Assembly (NCBI RefSeq): GCF_014192575.1
Contig: NZ_JACHYC010000002.1
Location: 868,001-932,000 of the forward strand
DNA length: 64,000 nt
Direction: 5' to 3'
Origin: Variovorax sp. Sphag1AA
Lineage (GTDB): Bacteria > Pseudomonadota > Gammaproteobacteria > Burkholderiales > Burkholderiaceae_C
The translations under genes and the position numbers were made by a program. The notes under the pieces were generated by a model. It had not been told where the DNA came from. It saw nothing but the letters and a program-made list of their open reading frames with translations, and did no database searches. Positions 37,824 to 49,049 of the stretch are shown in pieces. Each line of letters opens with the position of its first letter. Positions within the stretch are counted from its first letter, which is position 1.

Positions 37824-39974
37824 ATGGTTGAAATTGAACTTGACGGGAAGAAGGTCGAAGTGACCGAAGGCAGCATGGTCATGCATGCAGCCGAAAAGGC
37901 GGGCACCTACATCCCGCACTTCTGCTATCACAAGAAACTCAGCATCGCGGCCAACTGCCGGATGTGCCTCGTCGACGTCGAGAAGGCGCCGAAGCCGATG
38001 CCGGCCTGCGCCACGCCGGTGACGCAGGGCATGATCGTCCGCACCAAGAGCGACAAGGCGATCAAGGCCCAGCAGTCGGTGATGGAGTTCCTGCTGATCA
38101 ACCATCCGCTGGATTGCCCGATCTGCGACCAGGGCGGTGAATGCCAACTCCAGGATCTCGCCGTTGGTTACGGTGGTTCTTCTTCCCGCTACGAAGAAGA
38201 GAAGCGTGTCGTCTTCCACAAGGATGTTGGCCCGTTGATCAGCATGGAGGAAATGAGCCGCTGCATCCACTGCACGCGCTGTGTCCGTTTTGGCCAGGAA
38301 GTGGCCGGCGTGATGGAGCTCGGCATGTCGAATCGCGGCGAGCACTCCGAAATCGAAACCTTCCTCGGTGACTCGGTGGATTCGGAGCTGTCGGGCAACA
38401 TGATCGACATCTGCCCGGTGGGTGCGCTCACGAGCAAGCCCTTCCGCTACAGTGCCCGCACTTGGGAACTGTCGCGTCGCAAGTCGGTGAGCCCGCACGA
38501 TTCAACTGGCGCGAACCTCATCGTGCAGGTCAAGAACAACCGCGTGATGCGTGTCGTTCCCCTCGAAAACGAAGACGTGAACGAGTGTTGGATTGCCGAC
38601 CGCGATCGCTTCTCGTACGAGGCATTGAACGGCCCCGAGCGTCTGGCGCAGCCGATGCTCAAGCAAGGCGGTCAGTGGCAGCAGGTGGACTGGCAGACGG
38701 CGCTGGAATACGTTGCCAATGGTCTCAAGCAGATCAAGGCAGATCACGGCGCGCAGAGCATTGGCACGTTGGTCAGCCCGCACAGCACGCTCGAGGAACT
38801 GCATCTGGCCAAGCTGCTTACCAATGGTCTGGGCAGCGACAACATCGACTACCGTCTGCGCAACGCTGAGTTCGCACCGGTCGAAGGCGTTCGCTGGCTC
38901 GGAACGTCGATCGCCTCGCTGTCGCAGTTGCAGCGTGCGCTTGTGATCGGCACCAATCTTCGCAAGGATCACCCGCTGTTTGCCCAGCGGATCCGCCAGT
39001 CTGTTCGGAAGGGCGGCGTGCTGAATGCGGTGACCTCGCAGGCGCTTTTTGCCGACGACGATGCATGGGCGATGCCGGTTGCGAATGCGATTCGCGTGGC
39101 GGCCGACGGCTGGGTCGATGTGCTGGCGCAGATTGCCTCCGCAATCGGCGAAAGCAAGGGCACGAGCGCCCCCGTCGCAGCCAACGGCTCCCCGAGCGAT
39201 GCGGCCAAGGCGATTGCCGTCTCTCTGCTCGATGGTGAACGCAAAGCCATCCTGCTCGGCAATGCGGCTGTCCATCACGCGCAGGCAAGCACCTTGCTGG
39301 TTCTGGCCAACTGGATTGGCGCACAAACTGGCGCGAGCGTCGGATTCCTGACTGAGGCGGCCAACACGGTGGGCGCGCAAGTTGCGGGAGCTTTGCCGAA
39401 GTCCGGCGGACAGAACGCGGCCCAGATGTTGGCTGGCGGTCTCAAGGCTGCGCTGCTACTCAACAACGAGCCGGTATTCGACTCGGCTGCAGGAGAGTCC
39501 GCGGTTGAAGGTCTTGCTCACGCCCAGATGGTCGTGACGTTGAGCCCGTTTAAGGCCAACCTCGAGTTCAGCGATGTGCTGCTGCCGATCGCTCCCTTTA
39601 CCGAAACTGCCGGGACCTTCGTGAATGCCGAAGGGCGGGTGCAGAGCTTCCATGCGGTCGTCAAGCCCTTGGGTGAGGCGCGCCCGGCGTGGAAAGTGTT
39701 GCGCGTTCTGGCCAATCTGCTGGGCTTGCCTGGCTTCGGGTTCGAATCTTCGGCGGATGTCCTCTCCGACATCGGCGCCTCCACGGAAACGGTCGCGGCT
39801 AAGCTGAGCAATGTCACGTCGGTGCAGCCGGCTGCAGATGCTGTGGCGCAAGCTGCACCTGCTGTGGCCAGCATCTATCAGCTTGACTCGATCGTTCGTC
39901 GCGCGCCGTCGCTACAACTGACCGCCGACGCTCGTCGAGCGCAGGCTACCGTGGCAGAGGAGGTGCTCGCATGA
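37824..39974 (+). CDS. nuoG: NADH-quinone oxidoreductase subunit G
   Basis: 716-residue 75-kDa subunit. It has an N-terminal [2Fe-2S] ferredoxin domain ([16 protein letters not shown]), the His-ligated cluster region ([16 protein letters not shown]), a further [4Fe-4S] motif ([11 protein letters not shown]) and then a molybdopterin-oxidoreductase-like domain that has no cofactor. It is shorter than E. coli NuoG (about 900), as usual in betaproteobacteria. The stop overlaps nuoH by 4 bases. Confidence 0.97.
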   Translation: MVEIELDGKKVEVTEGSMVMHAAEKAGTYIPHFCYHKKLSIAANCRMCLVDVEKAPKPMPACATPVTQGMIVRTKSDKAIKAQQSVMEFLLINHPLDCPICDQGGECQLQDLAVGYGGSSSRYEEEKRVVFHKDVGPLISMEEMSRCIHCTRCVRFGQEVAGVMELGMSNRGEHSEIETFLGDSVDSELSGNMIDICPVGALTSKPFRYSARTWELSRRKSVSPHDSTGANLIVQVKNNRVMRVVPLENEDVNECWIADRDRFSYEALNGPERLAQPMLKQGGQWQQVDWQTALEYVANGLKQIKADHGAQSIGTLVSPHSTLEELHLAKLLTNGLGSDNIDYRLRNAEFAPVEGVRWLGTSIASLSQLQRALVIGTNLRKDHPLFAQRIRQSVRKGGVLNAVTSQALFADDDAWAMPVANAIRVAADGWVDVLAQIASAIGESKGTSAPVAANGSPSDAAKAIAVSLLDGERKAILLGNAAVHHAQASTLLVLANWIGAQTGASVGFLTEAANTVGAQVAGALPKSGGQNAAQMLAGGLKAALLLNNEPVFDSAAGESAVEGLAHAQMVVTLSPFKANLEFSDVLLPIAPFTETAGTFVNAEGRVQSFHAVVKPLGEARPAWKVLRVLANLLGLPGFGFESSADVLSDIGASTETVAAKLSNVTSVQPAADAVAQAAPAVASIYQLDSIVRRAPSLQLTADARRAQATVAEEVLA

Positions 39975-41047
39975 TCGACGCACTGCACGGCTTCGGAGCC
40001 GGCCTCGTGTCCGCTGGTTGGTGGACGGGGATCATCTGGCCCATCATCTGGACGTTGATCAAGATCGTGGTTGTCGTTGCGCCGCTGATGGGCGCGGTTG
40101 CCTACCTGACCCTTTGGGAACGCAAGGCCATCGGCTTCACGCAGATCCGCATCGGCCCCAACCGGATCGGACCACTGGGTCTGCTCCAGCCCATCGCTGA
40201 TGCGCTCAAGCTGCTGACGAAGGAAATCATCCTTCCTACGGTCGCGAACAAGGGCCTTTTCCTGCTGGGCCCGATCATGACGATCATGCCGGCGCTGGCC
40301 GCCTGGGCCGTGATCCCGTTCGGCCCGGAAGTCGCGCTCGCCAACATCAATGCCGGTCTGCTTTTCGTCATGGCCATTACCTCGCTCGAGGTTTATGGCG
40401 TGATCATCGCGGGATGGGCATCGAACTCGAAGTACGCCTTCCTCGGCGCGCTGCGTGCGTCCGCCCAAATGGTGAGCTATGAAATCGCGATGGGCTTCTG
40501 CTTCGTCGTGGTGCTCATGGTTTCGGCCAGCCTCAACATGACCGACATCGTGATGGGGCAGGGCAAGGGCCACTTCGCTTCGATGGGCGTCGGCTTCCTG
40601 TCGTGGAACTGGCTGCCGTTGCTGCCCATCTTCCTCGTGTACTTCATCTCCGGTCTGGCTGAAACCAACCGCCATCCCTTCGACGTCGTCGAAGGTGAAT
40701 CGGAGATCGTCGCGGGCCACATGATCGAGTACTCGGGCATGAGCTTCGCCATGTTCTTCCTGGCCGAATACGCCAACATGTGGCTGGTCTCGATCCTCTG
40801 TGTGGTTCTGTTCCTGGGCGGCTGGTTGCCTCCGTTCGAGTTCCTCTCGTTCATCCCGGGCTGGATCTGGTTGGGCCTCAAGACCTTCTGCGTGGTCACC
40901 ATGTTCCTGTGGGTCCGCTCGACTTTCCCGCGCTTCCGCTATGACCAGATCATGCGTCTGGGCTGGAAGATCTTCATTCCGGTCACGCTGGTGTGGCTGG
41001 TCGTGGTCGGCGCGTGGATGCAGACCCCGTTCAACATCTGGAAGTAA
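39971..41047 (+). CDS. nuoH: NADH-quinone oxidoreductase subunit H
   Basis: 358-residue membrane subunit with about eight helices joining the peripheral arm to the proton-pumping arm at the quinone site. Conserved loops [18 protein letters not shown] and [19 protein letters not shown] (quoted in part) are present. ATG overlaps nuoG. Confidence 0.98.
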   Translation: MIDALHGFGAGLVSAGWWTGIIWPIIWTLIKIVVVVAPLMGAVAYLTLWERKAIGFTQIRIGPNRIGPLGLLQPIADALKLLTKEIILPTVANKGLFLLGPIMTIMPALAAWAVIPFGPEVALANINAGLLFVMAITSLEVYGVIIAGWASNSKYAFLGALRASAQMVSYEIAMGFCFVVVLMVSASLNMTDIVMGQGKGHFASMGVGFLSWNWLPLLPIFLVYFISGLAETNRHPFDVVEGESEIVAGHMIEYSGMSFAMFFLAEYANMWLVSILCVVLFLGGWLPPFEFLSFIPGWIWLGLKTFCVVTMFLWVRSTFPRFRYDQIMRLGWKIFIPVTLVWLVVVGAWMQTPFNIWK

Positions 41048-41052
41048 TCGCC

Positions 41053-41595
41053 ATGTCTGCGCAAACCACCAGCGCGCTTGCGCGCTCACCATCGAGTACG
41101 GCCCAGCCGTTTTCGCTCAAGGACTTTCTGCGCAGCTTCATGCTGTTCGAACTGTTCAAGGGCCTGGCTATCACTGGCAAGTACGCGTTCAGCCGGAAGA
41201 TCACCGTCCAGTTTCCGGAAGAGAAGACGCCGCTGTCGCCGCGCTTCCGCGGGCTTCATGCGCTTCGCCGATACGAGAACGGCGAAGAGCGGTGCATCGC
41301 CTGCAAGCTGTGCGAAGCCGTCTGCCCGGCCCTGGCGATCACGATCGAATCCGACGTGCGTGACGACGGTTCCCGCCGCACTACGCGCTACGACATCGAC
41401 TTGACCAAGTGCATCTTCTGCGGATTCTGTGAGGAAAGCTGCCCGGTCGACTCGATCGTGGAAACCCACATCTTCGAATACCACGGGGAAAAGCGCGGCG
41501 ACCTGTACTTCACCAAGGACATGCTCCTTGCCGTGGGTGACCGCTACGAAAAAGAAATCGCTGCCAACAAGGCAGCAGACGCCAAGTACCGCTAA
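41053..41595 (+). CDS. nuoI: NADH-quinone oxidoreductase subunit I
   Basis: 180-residue ferredoxin-like subunit with two [4Fe-4S] clusters (N6a, N6b). The motifs are [16 protein letters not shown] and [16 protein letters not shown]. The N-terminal amphipathic helix rests on the membrane. [12 protein letters not shown] is used as start, 5 bases after nuoH. Confidence 0.98.
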   Translation: MSAQTTSALARSPSSTAQPFSLKDFLRSFMLFELFKGLAITGKYAFSRKITVQFPEEKTPLSPRFRGLHALRRYENGEERCIACKLCEAVCPALAITIESDVRDDGSRRTTRYDIDLTKCIFCGFCEESCPVDSIVETHIFEYHGEKRGDLYFTKDMLLAVGDRYEKEIAANKAADAKYR

Positions 41596-41630
41596 GCGGT
41601 CTGGCCCGAACCTCGCAACGAATTCGACCC

Positions 41631-42278
41631 ATGGACGTCAAGACCGGTCTGTTCTATCTGTTCTCCGCGGTGCTGCTGTTCGCAGCCTTCCGCGTGATCA
41701 CCGCGCGCAACCCCGTGTATGCCGCGCTCTATCTCGTGCTGGCCTTCTTCCAGGCTTCGGCAATCTGGCTGCTGCTGCGCGCCGAGTTTCTGGCGATCTC
41801 GCTTGTCCTCGTTTACGTCGGTGCGGTGATGGTGCTGTTCCTGTTCGTCGTGATGATGCTGGACATCAACGTCGACAGTCTTCGAGAGGGCTTCTGGCGA
41901 CACTTCCCGCTCGCTGCCGGCGTCGGTGCCCTTATCGCTCTTGAAATGGCTGCGGTCCTGATGGGCGGCTTCCGCCTCGCTGCGCCGAAGAATCCGCTTG
42001 CGACCGGCCCCGACACGTCGAACACCCTCGAACTCGGCAAGCTCCTCTATACCGACTACCTGTATCCGCTCGAGATTGCGGCGGTGATCCTGCTCGTTGC
42101 CATCGTCGCGGCGATCGCGCTCACGCTGCGTACCCGCAAGGACAGCAAGTACGTCAACCCGGCAGACCAGGTCCGGGTGAAGGCGCGCGACCGCGTTCGC
42201 ATCGTCCAGATGCCCGTGACTCGCGCGGCGCAACCTGTTGCCGAAGAACAAGCGGCACCTGCGGAGACCAAGGCATGA
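41631..42278 (+). CDS. nuoJ: NADH-quinone oxidoreductase subunit J
   Basis: 215-residue membrane subunit with five hydrophobic helices; the pi-bulge helix region [17 protein letters not shown] is clearly seen. The C-terminal 40 residues form a charged, Ala-rich tail. Overlaps nuoK by 4 bases. Confidence 0.97.
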   Translation: MDVKTGLFYLFSAVLLFAAFRVITARNPVYAALYLVLAFFQASAIWLLLRAEFLAISLVLVYVGAVMVLFLFVVMMLDINVDSLREGFWRHFPLAAGVGALIALEMAAVLMGGFRLAAPKNPLATGPDTSNTLELGKLLYTDYLYPLEIAAVILLVAIVAAIALTLRTRKDSKYVNPADQVRVKARDRVRIVQMPVTRAAQPVAEEQAAPAETKA

Positions 42279-42583
42279 CGCTCACGCTCGGACACTTCCT
42301 CTCGCTGGGCGCGATGCTGTTCGCGCTTTCCGTGATCGGCATCTTCCTCAACCGGAAGAACCTCATCGTTCTGCTGATGTGCATCGAGCTCATGCTCCTG
42401 GCCGTCAACATGAACTTCGTCGCCTTCTCGTATTTCCTTGGCGACATGCACGGCCAGATCTTCGTGTTCTTTATCCTGACGGTCGCAGCGGCCGAGTCGG
42501 CGATCGGTCTGGCGCTGCTCGTTCTCCTGTTCCGCAACAGGTCGAACATCAACGTCGACGAACTCAACGCGCTCAAGGGTTAA
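42275..42583 (+). CDS. nuoK: NADH-quinone oxidoreductase subunit K
   Basis: 102-residue membrane subunit with three helices. The buried glutamates of the proton path lie in [16 protein letters not shown] and in the [12 protein letters not shown] helix. Short and complete. Confidence 0.98.
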   Translation: MTLTLGHFLSLGAMLFALSVIGIFLNRKNLIVLLMCIELMLLAVNMNFVAFSYFLGDMHGQIFVFFILTVAAAESAIGLALLVLLFRNRSNINVDELNALKG

Positions 42584-42591
42584 GGATCATC

Positions 42592-44616
42592 ATGAGCGCA
42601 ACACTTTCTGCATCCACGCTGCTGGCCGTTCCGCTGGCTCCCCTGGTCGGCTCCGTCTTCGCGGGCCTGTTCGGCACGAAGTTCGGTGGCGACCACCTCG
42701 GCCGCCGCATCACCCATTCGCTGACCATCCTCGGCGTACTCGTGGCTTTCATCATCTCGGCCATGACACTGAAGAGCGTCGTCGTCGACGGCGCCCACTT
42801 CAACGAGACCATCTACGAGTGGATGACGGTCGGCGGCCTCAAGATGGAAATTGGCTTCCTCATCGACGGCCTGACAGCCATGATGATGTGCGTCGTGACT
42901 TTCGTCTCGCTGATGGTTCACATCTACACCATCGGCTACATGTCGGATGACGACGGCTACAACCGTTTCTTCTCCTACATCTCGCTGTTCACCTTCTCGA
43001 TGTTGATGCTCGTGATGAGCAACAACATGCTCCAGCTCTTCTTCGGCTGGGAAGCAGTGGGCCTTGTGTCTTACCTGCTGATCGGCTTCTGGTTCAACAG
43101 GCCAACCGCGATCTTCGCGAACCTGAAGGCCTTCCTGGTCAACCGCGTGGGCGACTTCGGCTTCATTCTCGGCATCGGCCTGATCGCCGCATACTCGGGT
43201 ACGCTGAACTACGGCGAAGCGTTCTCGAAGGCCGACGAACTGGCGAAGATTGCTTTCCCGGGTACCGAGTGGATGCTCATCACGGTGATCTGCATCTGCC
43301 TGTTCATCGGTGCGATGGGCAAGAGCGCGCAATTTCCGTTGCACGTCTGGCTGCCAGATTCGATGGAAGGTCCGACGCCGATCTCCGCGCTGATTCACGC
43401 GGCAACGATGGTGACCGCCGGGATCTTCATGGTGGCGCGCATGTCGCCGCTGTTCGAGCTCAGTGACACGGCCCTGAGCTTCGTCCTGGTGATTGGTGCG
43501 ATCACGGCGCTCTTCATGGGCTTCCTGGGCATCATCCAGAACGACATCAAGCGTGTCGTGGCCTACTCGACGCTTTCGCAGCTCGGCTACATGACCGTGG
43601 CGCTCGGCGCGTCGGCGTACTCGGCTGCGGTGTTCCACCTGATGACGCACGCCTTCTTCAAGGCGCTGCTGTTCCTCGGCGCAGGCTCGGTGATCATCGG
43701 TATGCACCACAACCAGGACATCCGCCGGATGGGTGGGTTGCGGAAGTACATGCCGATCACCTGGATCACATCGCTCATCGGCTCGCTTGCGCTGATCGGC
43801 ACGCCGCTGTTCGCGGGCTTCTATTCCAAGGACACGATCATCGAAGCGGTGCATGAAAGCCACCTCTGGGGTTCCGGCTTTGCCTATTTCGCGGTGCTCG
43901 CCGGCGTGTTCGTGACGGCCTTCTATTCGTTCCGGATGTACTTCCTGGTGTTCCACGGCAAGGAGCGATACGACCAGAATCCGGACGCGCACCATGATGC
44001 GCACGACGATCACCATGGCCACGACGATCATCATGGTCCGCACGAGTCGCCGTGGGTGGTGTGGCTGCCGCTGGTGCTGCTCGCCATCCCGTCGGTCGTC
44101 ATCGGGTTCATGACGATCCAGCCGATGCTCTATGGCGACTTCTTCAGTGGCGCGATCTTCATCGACGAGACCAAGCACGAGGCGATGAAGGAGCTGGCCG
44201 AGGCATTCCATGGCCCGCTGGCGATGGCACTCCACGGCTTGACCGCAGCGCCGTTCTGGCTCGCACTCGCAGGCGTCGTGCTGTCCTGGTACATGTATCT
44301 CGTGAACCCGGCGCTGCCGGCGGCGATCAAGCGTGCCTGCGGTCCGATCTACCGCGTGCTCGACAACAAGTACTACATGGACTGGTTCAACGAGAACGTA
44401 ATTGCCCGCGCGACACGTGCCCTGGGCACGGGTCTCTGGAAGGGCGGCGACCAAGGCGTCATCGATGGCGCCATCGTCAACGGCTCGTGGAAGTTGGTCG
44501 GCCGTGTTGCCGGTGCCGTGCGCTGGCTGCAGTCGGGCTACATCTATCACTACGCATTCGCGATGCTGCTCGGCATCTTCGTGCTGATGTCGTACTTCGT
44601 CTGGTTTAAACGGTAA
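42592..44616 (+). CDS. nuoL: NADH-quinone oxidoreductase subunit L
   Basis: 674-residue antiporter-like subunit at the distal end of the membrane arm, with about 16 helices and a lateral helix at the C-terminus. Key segments: FFGWEAVGLVSYLLIGFW (Glu), KSAQFPLHVWLPDSMEGPTP (Lys) and KALLFLGAGSVI. A His/Asp-rich loop near residues 460-485 is unusual in composition but common in this lineage. ATG 42592 follows nuoK by 8 bases; the frame's upstream extension is a shadow of nuoJ/nuoK. Confidence 0.98.
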   Translation: MSATLSASTLLAVPLAPLVGSVFAGLFGTKFGGDHLGRRITHSLTILGVLVAFIISAMTLKSVVVDGAHFNETIYEWMTVGGLKMEIGFLIDGLTAMMMCVVTFVSLMVHIYTIGYMSDDDGYNRFFSYISLFTFSMLMLVMSNNMLQLFFGWEAVGLVSYLLIGFWFNRPTAIFANLKAFLVNRVGDFGFILGIGLIAAYSGTLNYGEAFSKADELAKIAFPGTEWMLITVICICLFIGAMGKSAQFPLHVWLPDSMEGPTPISALIHAATMVTAGIFMVARMSPLFELSDTALSFVLVIGAITALFMGFLGIIQNDIKRVVAYSTLSQLGYMTVALGASAYSAAVFHLMTHAFFKALLFLGAGSVIIGMHHNQDIRRMGGLRKYMPITWITSLIGSLALIGTPLFAGFYSKDTIIEAVHESHLWGSGFAYFAVLAGVFVTAFYSFRMYFLVFHGKERYDQNPDAHHDAHDDHHGHDDHHGPHESPWVVWLPLVLLAIPSVVIGFMTIQPMLYGDFFSGAIFIDETKHEAMKELAEAFHGPLAMALHGLTAAPFWLALAGVVLSWYMYLVNPALPAAIKRACGPIYRVLDNKYYMDWFNENVIARATRALGTGLWKGGDQGVIDGAIVNGSWKLVGRVAGAVRWLQSGYIYHYAFAMLLGIFVLMSYFVWFKR

Positions 44617-44642
44617 GCGGCTCTCGCTGGAGAAAAACAAAA

Positions 44643-46118
44643 ATGGGTCTGTTGAGCCTTGCCATCTGGATGCCGATCATTGTCGGCGCCGTGCTATTGG
44701 CCTTCGGTCGTGACAGTCAGGCGACGCTGGTGCGCTGGATCGCTCTCGTCGGTTCGATTGCGAGCTTCCTCGTCACGCTGCCGCTCTACGCACGCTTCGA
44801 TACCAGCACCGCCGCGATGCAGTTCGTCGAGAAGACGAGCTGGATCGAGCGCTTCAACGTCAACTACCACGTTGGTCTGGACGGTATCTCGTTCTGGCTG
44901 GTGCTGCTGACCGCGTTCATCACGGTCATCGTGGTGATCTCGGCGTGGGAAGTGATCACCGAGCGCGTCAACCAGTACATGGGCGCATTCCTGATCCTGT
45001 CCGGATTGATGATTGGCACCTTCGCCGCGCTTGACGGGATCCTGTTCTACACGTTCTTCGAGGCCACGCTCATCCCGATGTACCTGATCATCGGTATCTG
45101 GGGTGGTCCGAACAAGATCTACGCGGCGTTCAAGTTCTTCATCTATACGCTGCTCGGATCGCTGCTGATGCTGGTCGCGCTGATCTACCTGTACAACAAG
45201 TCGGGTGGCAGCTTCGACATCCTGACGTGGCACAAGCTGCCTCTGGAGGCGACCACGCAGACTTTCCTGTTCTTTGCGTTCTTCGCGGCGTTCGCAGTGA
45301 AGGTGCCGATGTGGCCGGTCCACACTTGGCTGCCGGACGTCCACGTCGAGGCGCCGACAGGCGGTTCGGCAGTGCTGGCAGCCATCATGCTGAAGCTCGG
45401 TGCCTACGGTTTCCTGCGTTTCTCGATGCCGATCGCGCCCGATGCCTCGCATGAGTGGGCCTGGTTCATGATCACGCTGTCGCTGATCGCCGTGATCTAT
45501 GTTGGTCTCGTCGCACTGGTCCAACAGGACATGAAGAAGCTGGTCGCGTATTCGTCGGTGGCTCACATGGGCTTCGTGACGCTAGGCTTCTTCATCTTCA
45601 ACGAGCTCGGCGTTTCGGGTGGCATCGTTCAGATGATCTCTCACGGTTTCGTGTCGGGCGCCATGTTCCTATGCATTGGCGTGCTGTACGACCGGGTGCA
45701 TTCGCGCCAGATTGCCGACTACGGCGGCGTGGTCAACACGATGCCCAAGTTCGCTGCATTCGCGCTGCTGTTTGCCATGGCCAACTGCGGTCTGCCCGGA
45801 ACGGCCGGCTTCGTCGGCGAGTGGATGGTGATCATCGGTGCAGTCAAGTCGAACTTCTGGCTCGGCCTCGGTGCTGCGACCGCCCTGATCTTCGGCGCTG
45901 CCTACACGCTGTGGATGTACAAGCGGGTGTACCTCGGCGCGCCTGGCAACGATCATGTTAAGGAACTGAGCGACATCGGGTCGCGCGAATTCCTGATGCT
46001 GGCATTGCTGGCGATCGCGGTGCTCTGGATGGGCATCTATCCCAAGCCCTTCACCGACGTGATGAATACGTCCGTCGCTGAACTGCTGCGCCACGTGGCC
46101 GTTTCCAAGCTGCCCTAA
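44643..46118 (+). CDS. nuoM: NADH-quinone oxidoreductase subunit M
   Basis: 491-residue antiporter-like proton-pumping subunit with about 14 helices. The conserved glutamate is in FFEATLIPMYLIIG and the lysine in KVPMWPVHTWLPDVHVEAP; SHGFVSGAMFL is in the second half-channel. Starts 26 bases after nuoL. Confidence 0.98.
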   Translation: MGLLSLAIWMPIIVGAVLLAFGRDSQATLVRWIALVGSIASFLVTLPLYARFDTSTAAMQFVEKTSWIERFNVNYHVGLDGISFWLVLLTAFITVIVVISAWEVITERVNQYMGAFLILSGLMIGTFAALDGILFYTFFEATLIPMYLIIGIWGGPNKIYAAFKFFIYTLLGSLLMLVALIYLYNKSGGSFDILTWHKLPLEATTQTFLFFAFFAAFAVKVPMWPVHTWLPDVHVEAPTGGSAVLAAIMLKLGAYGFLRFSMPIAPDASHEWAWFMITLSLIAVIYVGLVALVQQDMKKLVAYSSVAHMGFVTLGFFIFNELGVSGGIVQMISHGFVSGAMFLCIGVLYDRVHSRQIADYGGVVNTMPKFAAFALLFAMANCGLPGTAGFVGEWMVIIGAVKSNFWLGLGAATALIFGAAYTLWMYKRVYLGAPGNDHVKELSDIGSREFLMLALLAIAVLWMGIYPKPFTDVMNTSVAELLRHVAVSKLP

Positions 46119-46142
46119 ATCCAAGCTGAACAAGAGAACGAG

Positions 46143-47630
46143 ATGATTGACAAACTCAGCTGGATGGCGATCTACCCAGAGGCGGCGCTGCTCATCGCGG
46201 CATGCGTCATCGCGCTGGTGGATCTGTCCACCACCAGCCCCCGCCGTACGGGCACTTACGTGCTGACGCTGTTGACGCTGGCCGTGATCGCAGTGCTCAC
46301 CGGATTCAACGCCGCCAGCGGCAAGACCATCTACGGATTTGGCGGGATGGTCGTGAGCGACCCGATGGGCAACTGGCTGAAGTGCTTCGCGACGCTGGCG
46401 CTGATGGTCACCCTGGTCTACGGTCGGCCGTATGCAGCCGATCGTGGGATGCTGCGCGGTGGTGAGATGTTCACCATGAGCATGCTGGCCCTGCTGGGCA
46501 TGTTCGTGATGATTTCGGGCAGCAACTTCCTGGTCCTCTACCTTGGCCTGGAGCTGTTGACGCTGTCGAGCTATGCGCTGGTCGCACTGCGCCGCGACAA
46601 CGCCGTGGCGAGCGAAGCAGCGATGAAGTATTTCGTCCTCGGCGCGATGGCCAGCGGCTTCCTGCTCTATGGTCTCTCGATGATGTACGGCGCGACTGGC
46701 TCGCTCGACATCAACGAGGTGTTCAAGGCGATTGCGAGCCGCCAGGTCAATCACCAGGTGCTCGTGTTCGGTCTGGTCTTCATCGTCGCCGGTCTGGCGT
46801 TCAAGGTTGGTGCCGCGCCGTTCCACATGTGGGTACCTGACGTCTATCAGGGCGCCCCGACGGCCATCACTTTGATGATCGGCGCGGCCCCCGAGCTGGC
46901 CGCCTTTGCAATCATCATCCGTCTGCTGGTGGAAGGCCTGCTTCCGCTCGCCATCGACTGGCAGCAGATGCTGACCCTCCTGGCAATCGCGTCGCTGCTG
47001 GTCGGCAATCTCGCGGCCATCGCGCAGACGAACCTCAAGCGGATGCTGGCCTATTCGACCATTGCGCAGATGGGCTTCATGCTGCTTGGTCTGGTGGCGG
47101 GCGTTGTCAACGGCAATACGTACAACGCACAGTTTGCCTACAGCGCCGCGATGTTCTACATCGTGACCTACGTGCTCACCACGCTCGCGAGCTTCGGGAT
47201 CATCCTGCTGCTGGCGCGCGAAGGCTTCGAAAGCGAAGAGATCACCGATCTCGCTGGTCTGAACCAGCGCAGTCCGCTGTATGCCGGGGTGATGGCGATT
47301 GCCATGTTCTCGCTGGCCGGTGTGCCGCCGCTGGTTGGCTTCTACGCCAAGTTCGCGGTGCTCCAAGCGCTGATCGCGTCGGGTCAGGCGATGCATATCG
47401 CGCTGGCTGTCTTCGCGGTGGTGATGTCGCTGATCGGCGCGTTCTACTACCTGCGCGTCGTCAAGGTCATGTACTTCGATGCACCGCTGACGGCGACAAC
47501 GGTGTCGGCGCCGCAGGACGTCCGTGCTGTGCTCACCCTCAATGGCGCGCTGATCCTGATCCTTGGGATCCTGCCCGGTAGCCTGATGACGCTTTGCGCA
47601 CAGGCGATCGTGGCAACGCTGGCGAGCTGA
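46143..47630 (+). CDS. nuoN: NADH-quinone oxidoreductase subunit N
   Basis: 495-residue antiporter-like subunit with about 14 helices. The Glu region is [15 protein letters not shown], the Lys region [19 protein letters not shown] and the third [15 protein letters not shown]. Last of the 14 nuo genes, all present in the standard order with no insertions. Confidence 0.98.
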   Translation: MIDKLSWMAIYPEAALLIAACVIALVDLSTTSPRRTGTYVLTLLTLAVIAVLTGFNAASGKTIYGFGGMVVSDPMGNWLKCFATLALMVTLVYGRPYAADRGMLRGGEMFTMSMLALLGMFVMISGSNFLVLYLGLELLTLSSYALVALRRDNAVASEAAMKYFVLGAMASGFLLYGLSMMYGATGSLDINEVFKAIASRQVNHQVLVFGLVFIVAGLAFKVGAAPFHMWVPDVYQGAPTAITLMIGAAPELAAFAIIIRLLVEGLLPLAIDWQQMLTLLAIASLLVGNLAAIAQTNLKRMLAYSTIAQMGFMLLGLVAGVVNGNTYNAQFAYSAAMFYIVTYVLTTLASFGIILLLAREGFESEEITDLAGLNQRSPLYAGVMAIAMFSLAGVPPLVGFYAKFAVLQALIASGQAMHIALAVFAVVMSLIGAFYYLRVVKVMYFDAPLTATTVSAPQDVRAVLTLNGALILILGILPGSLMTLCAQAIVATLAS

Positions 47631-47639
47631 TTCGACTCC

Positions 47640-47942
47640 GTGTCTCAGGGCGCCTCGGTCTGGGTGGTGCTGCTGGTTGCGTTGCTGGCAGCGAACCTCC
47701 CGTTCTTTACCGAGCGCGTACTTGGGTTGATCTCGCTGTCTGGTGCGAGGAAGTCACTGGCGATCCGGCTCGGTGAACTGGTGCTGCTCTACTTTGTTGT
47801 TGGCGGTATCGGACTGCTCTTCGAGCGCCGCGTAGGGCAGATCGCGCCTCAGGGATGGGAGTTCTACGCCGTCACGGCGGCCCTTTTCATCGTTCTGGCG
47901 TTCCCGGGATTCACGTGGCGCTACCTGTTGAAGCATCGGTGA
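47640..47942 (+). CDS. DUF2818 family membrane protein
   Basis: 100-residue protein with three hydrophobic helices (about residues 8-26, 45-62 and 75-92). Start is GTG 47640; no ATG is available. I recognise it as the DUF2818 family, found directly after nuoN in Burkholderiales. No function is known; position suggests a link to complex I assembly or simple co-transcription. Confidence 0.82.
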   Translation: MSQGASVWVVLLVALLAANLPFFTERVLGLISLSGARKSLAIRLGELVLLYFVVGGIGLLFERRVGQIAPQGWEFYAVTAALFIVLAFPGFTWRYLLKHR

Positions 47943-47952
47943 AGGAAATCGC

Positions 47953-48567
47953 ATGACCTCGAAGACCCCTGACGGCGCTGACACGCACCTCCGAGAGGAA
48001 TGCACGGCTAGCGAGGTGTTGTTCCAGGGGAACTTCCTCCGTGCCAAGCGCGATACCGTCAGGCTGCCGGATGGCCACTTGGCGACGCGAGAGTATGTGG
48101 TGCATCCGGGCGCGGTCGTGGTCGTTCCGCTGCTGGACGACGGGCGCCTTGTGCTTGAGCGTCAATACCGCTATCCGATCGGTCACGTAATGACCGAATT
48201 TCCCGCCGGAAAGCTCGATGCCGGCGAAGATCCGCTGCTGTGCGGCCAACGCGAGCTCCTTGAGGAAACCGGCTACACCGCGCGCGAGTGGGCGTACGCC
48301 GGTGCCATGCACCTTGCGGTGGCGTATTCAACCGAAATCATCCATATCTATTTCGCTCGTGGCCTTTCGCTCGGAGCGCGTCAGCTCGATCACGGCGAGT
48401 TCCTCGACGTGATCACCGCGACACCCGAAGAAGTGCTGGCCTGGTGCCGCGATGGGATCGTGACCGACGCGAAGTCCCAGACTTGTGCGCTCTGGCTGCA
48501 GAACGTCCTTTCGGGCGCATGGACGCTCAACTGGCAGTTGCCCGCGCCGTTCAACGCGGCAGGATAA
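47953..48567 (+). CDS. Nudix hydrolase, ADP-ribose pyrophosphatase type
   Basis: 204-residue hydrolase with a full Nudix box (GKLDAGE-x7-RELLEETGY, near residues 85-107) and the upstream RQYRYPIGHVMTEFPAG that is typical of ADP-ribose/sugar-nucleotide pyrophosphatases. Probably cytoplasmic. It lies 10 bases after the DUF2818 gene and may be part of the nuo transcript. Confidence 0.9.
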   Translation: MTSKTPDGADTHLREECTASEVLFQGNFLRAKRDTVRLPDGHLATREYVVHPGAVVVVPLLDDGRLVLERQYRYPIGHVMTEFPAGKLDAGEDPLLCGQRELLEETGYTAREWAYAGAMHLAVAYSTEIIHIYFARGLSLGARQLDHGEFLDVITATPEEVLAWCRDGIVTDAKSQTCALWLQNVLSGAWTLNWQLPAPFNAAG

Positions 48568-48574
48568 TGGCCGG

Positions 48575-49009
48575 ATGAAGGTCCTCAACCTCCAATGCGC
48601 GCATGCCCACGGCTTCGAGGGCTGGTTCGCGTCCCACGAAGAGTTCGAGAGTCAGCTCGCGAGTGGGCTGGTCGAGTGTCCTCTGTGTGGCGACAGGAAA
48701 ATCACGAAGCTGCTTGCGGCGCCCCGCTTGAATCTGGGCAGCTCCAAGCCGGCCGAACCCCAGGCGGCGTCCACAGAAGGCGATTCGCCTGAAGGCCGTT
48801 GGCTCCAGGCTGTGCGCAAGGTCATCGCGCAAACCGAAGATGTCGGAGACCGTTTCGCCGACGAGGCCCGGAAAATGCACTACGGCGAGGCCGAAGAGCG
48901 AGGCATCCGCGGCCAGACTACCCGAGAGCAAGCCCAAAGCCTGCTCGACGAGGGCATCCCGGTGTTTTCGCTCCCGTTGCCCCCGGCGCTCAAGGAAACC
49001 CTGCAGTAG
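48575..49009 (+). CDS. DUF1178 family protein
   Basis: 144-residue protein beginning MKVLNLQCAHAHGFEGWFAS. Paired Cys/His residues (C8, H10, H12 and the CPLCGD pair near residue 36) suggest a small zinc-binding N-terminal domain; the C-terminal half is predicted helical and ends in a short Pro-rich tail. Matches DUF1178, function unknown. It starts 7 bases after the Nudix gene. Confidence 0.88.
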   Translation: MKVLNLQCAHAHGFEGWFASHEEFESQLASGLVECPLCGDRKITKLLAAPRLNLGSSKPAEPQAASTEGDSPEGRWLQAVRKVIAQTEDVGDRFADEARKMHYGEAEERGIRGQTTREQAQSLLDEGIPVFSLPLPPALKETLQ

Positions 49010-49049
49010 CGTCGCGGGGCGGCGCTCGGCCCGAACTGCCAGCCTGTCT

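Noticed and set aside
42580..44640. 686-codon open frame antisense to nuoL
   Set aside because: A shadow of nuoL with a composition dominated by Arg, His, Glu and Asp; no family features and no ribosome binding site context.
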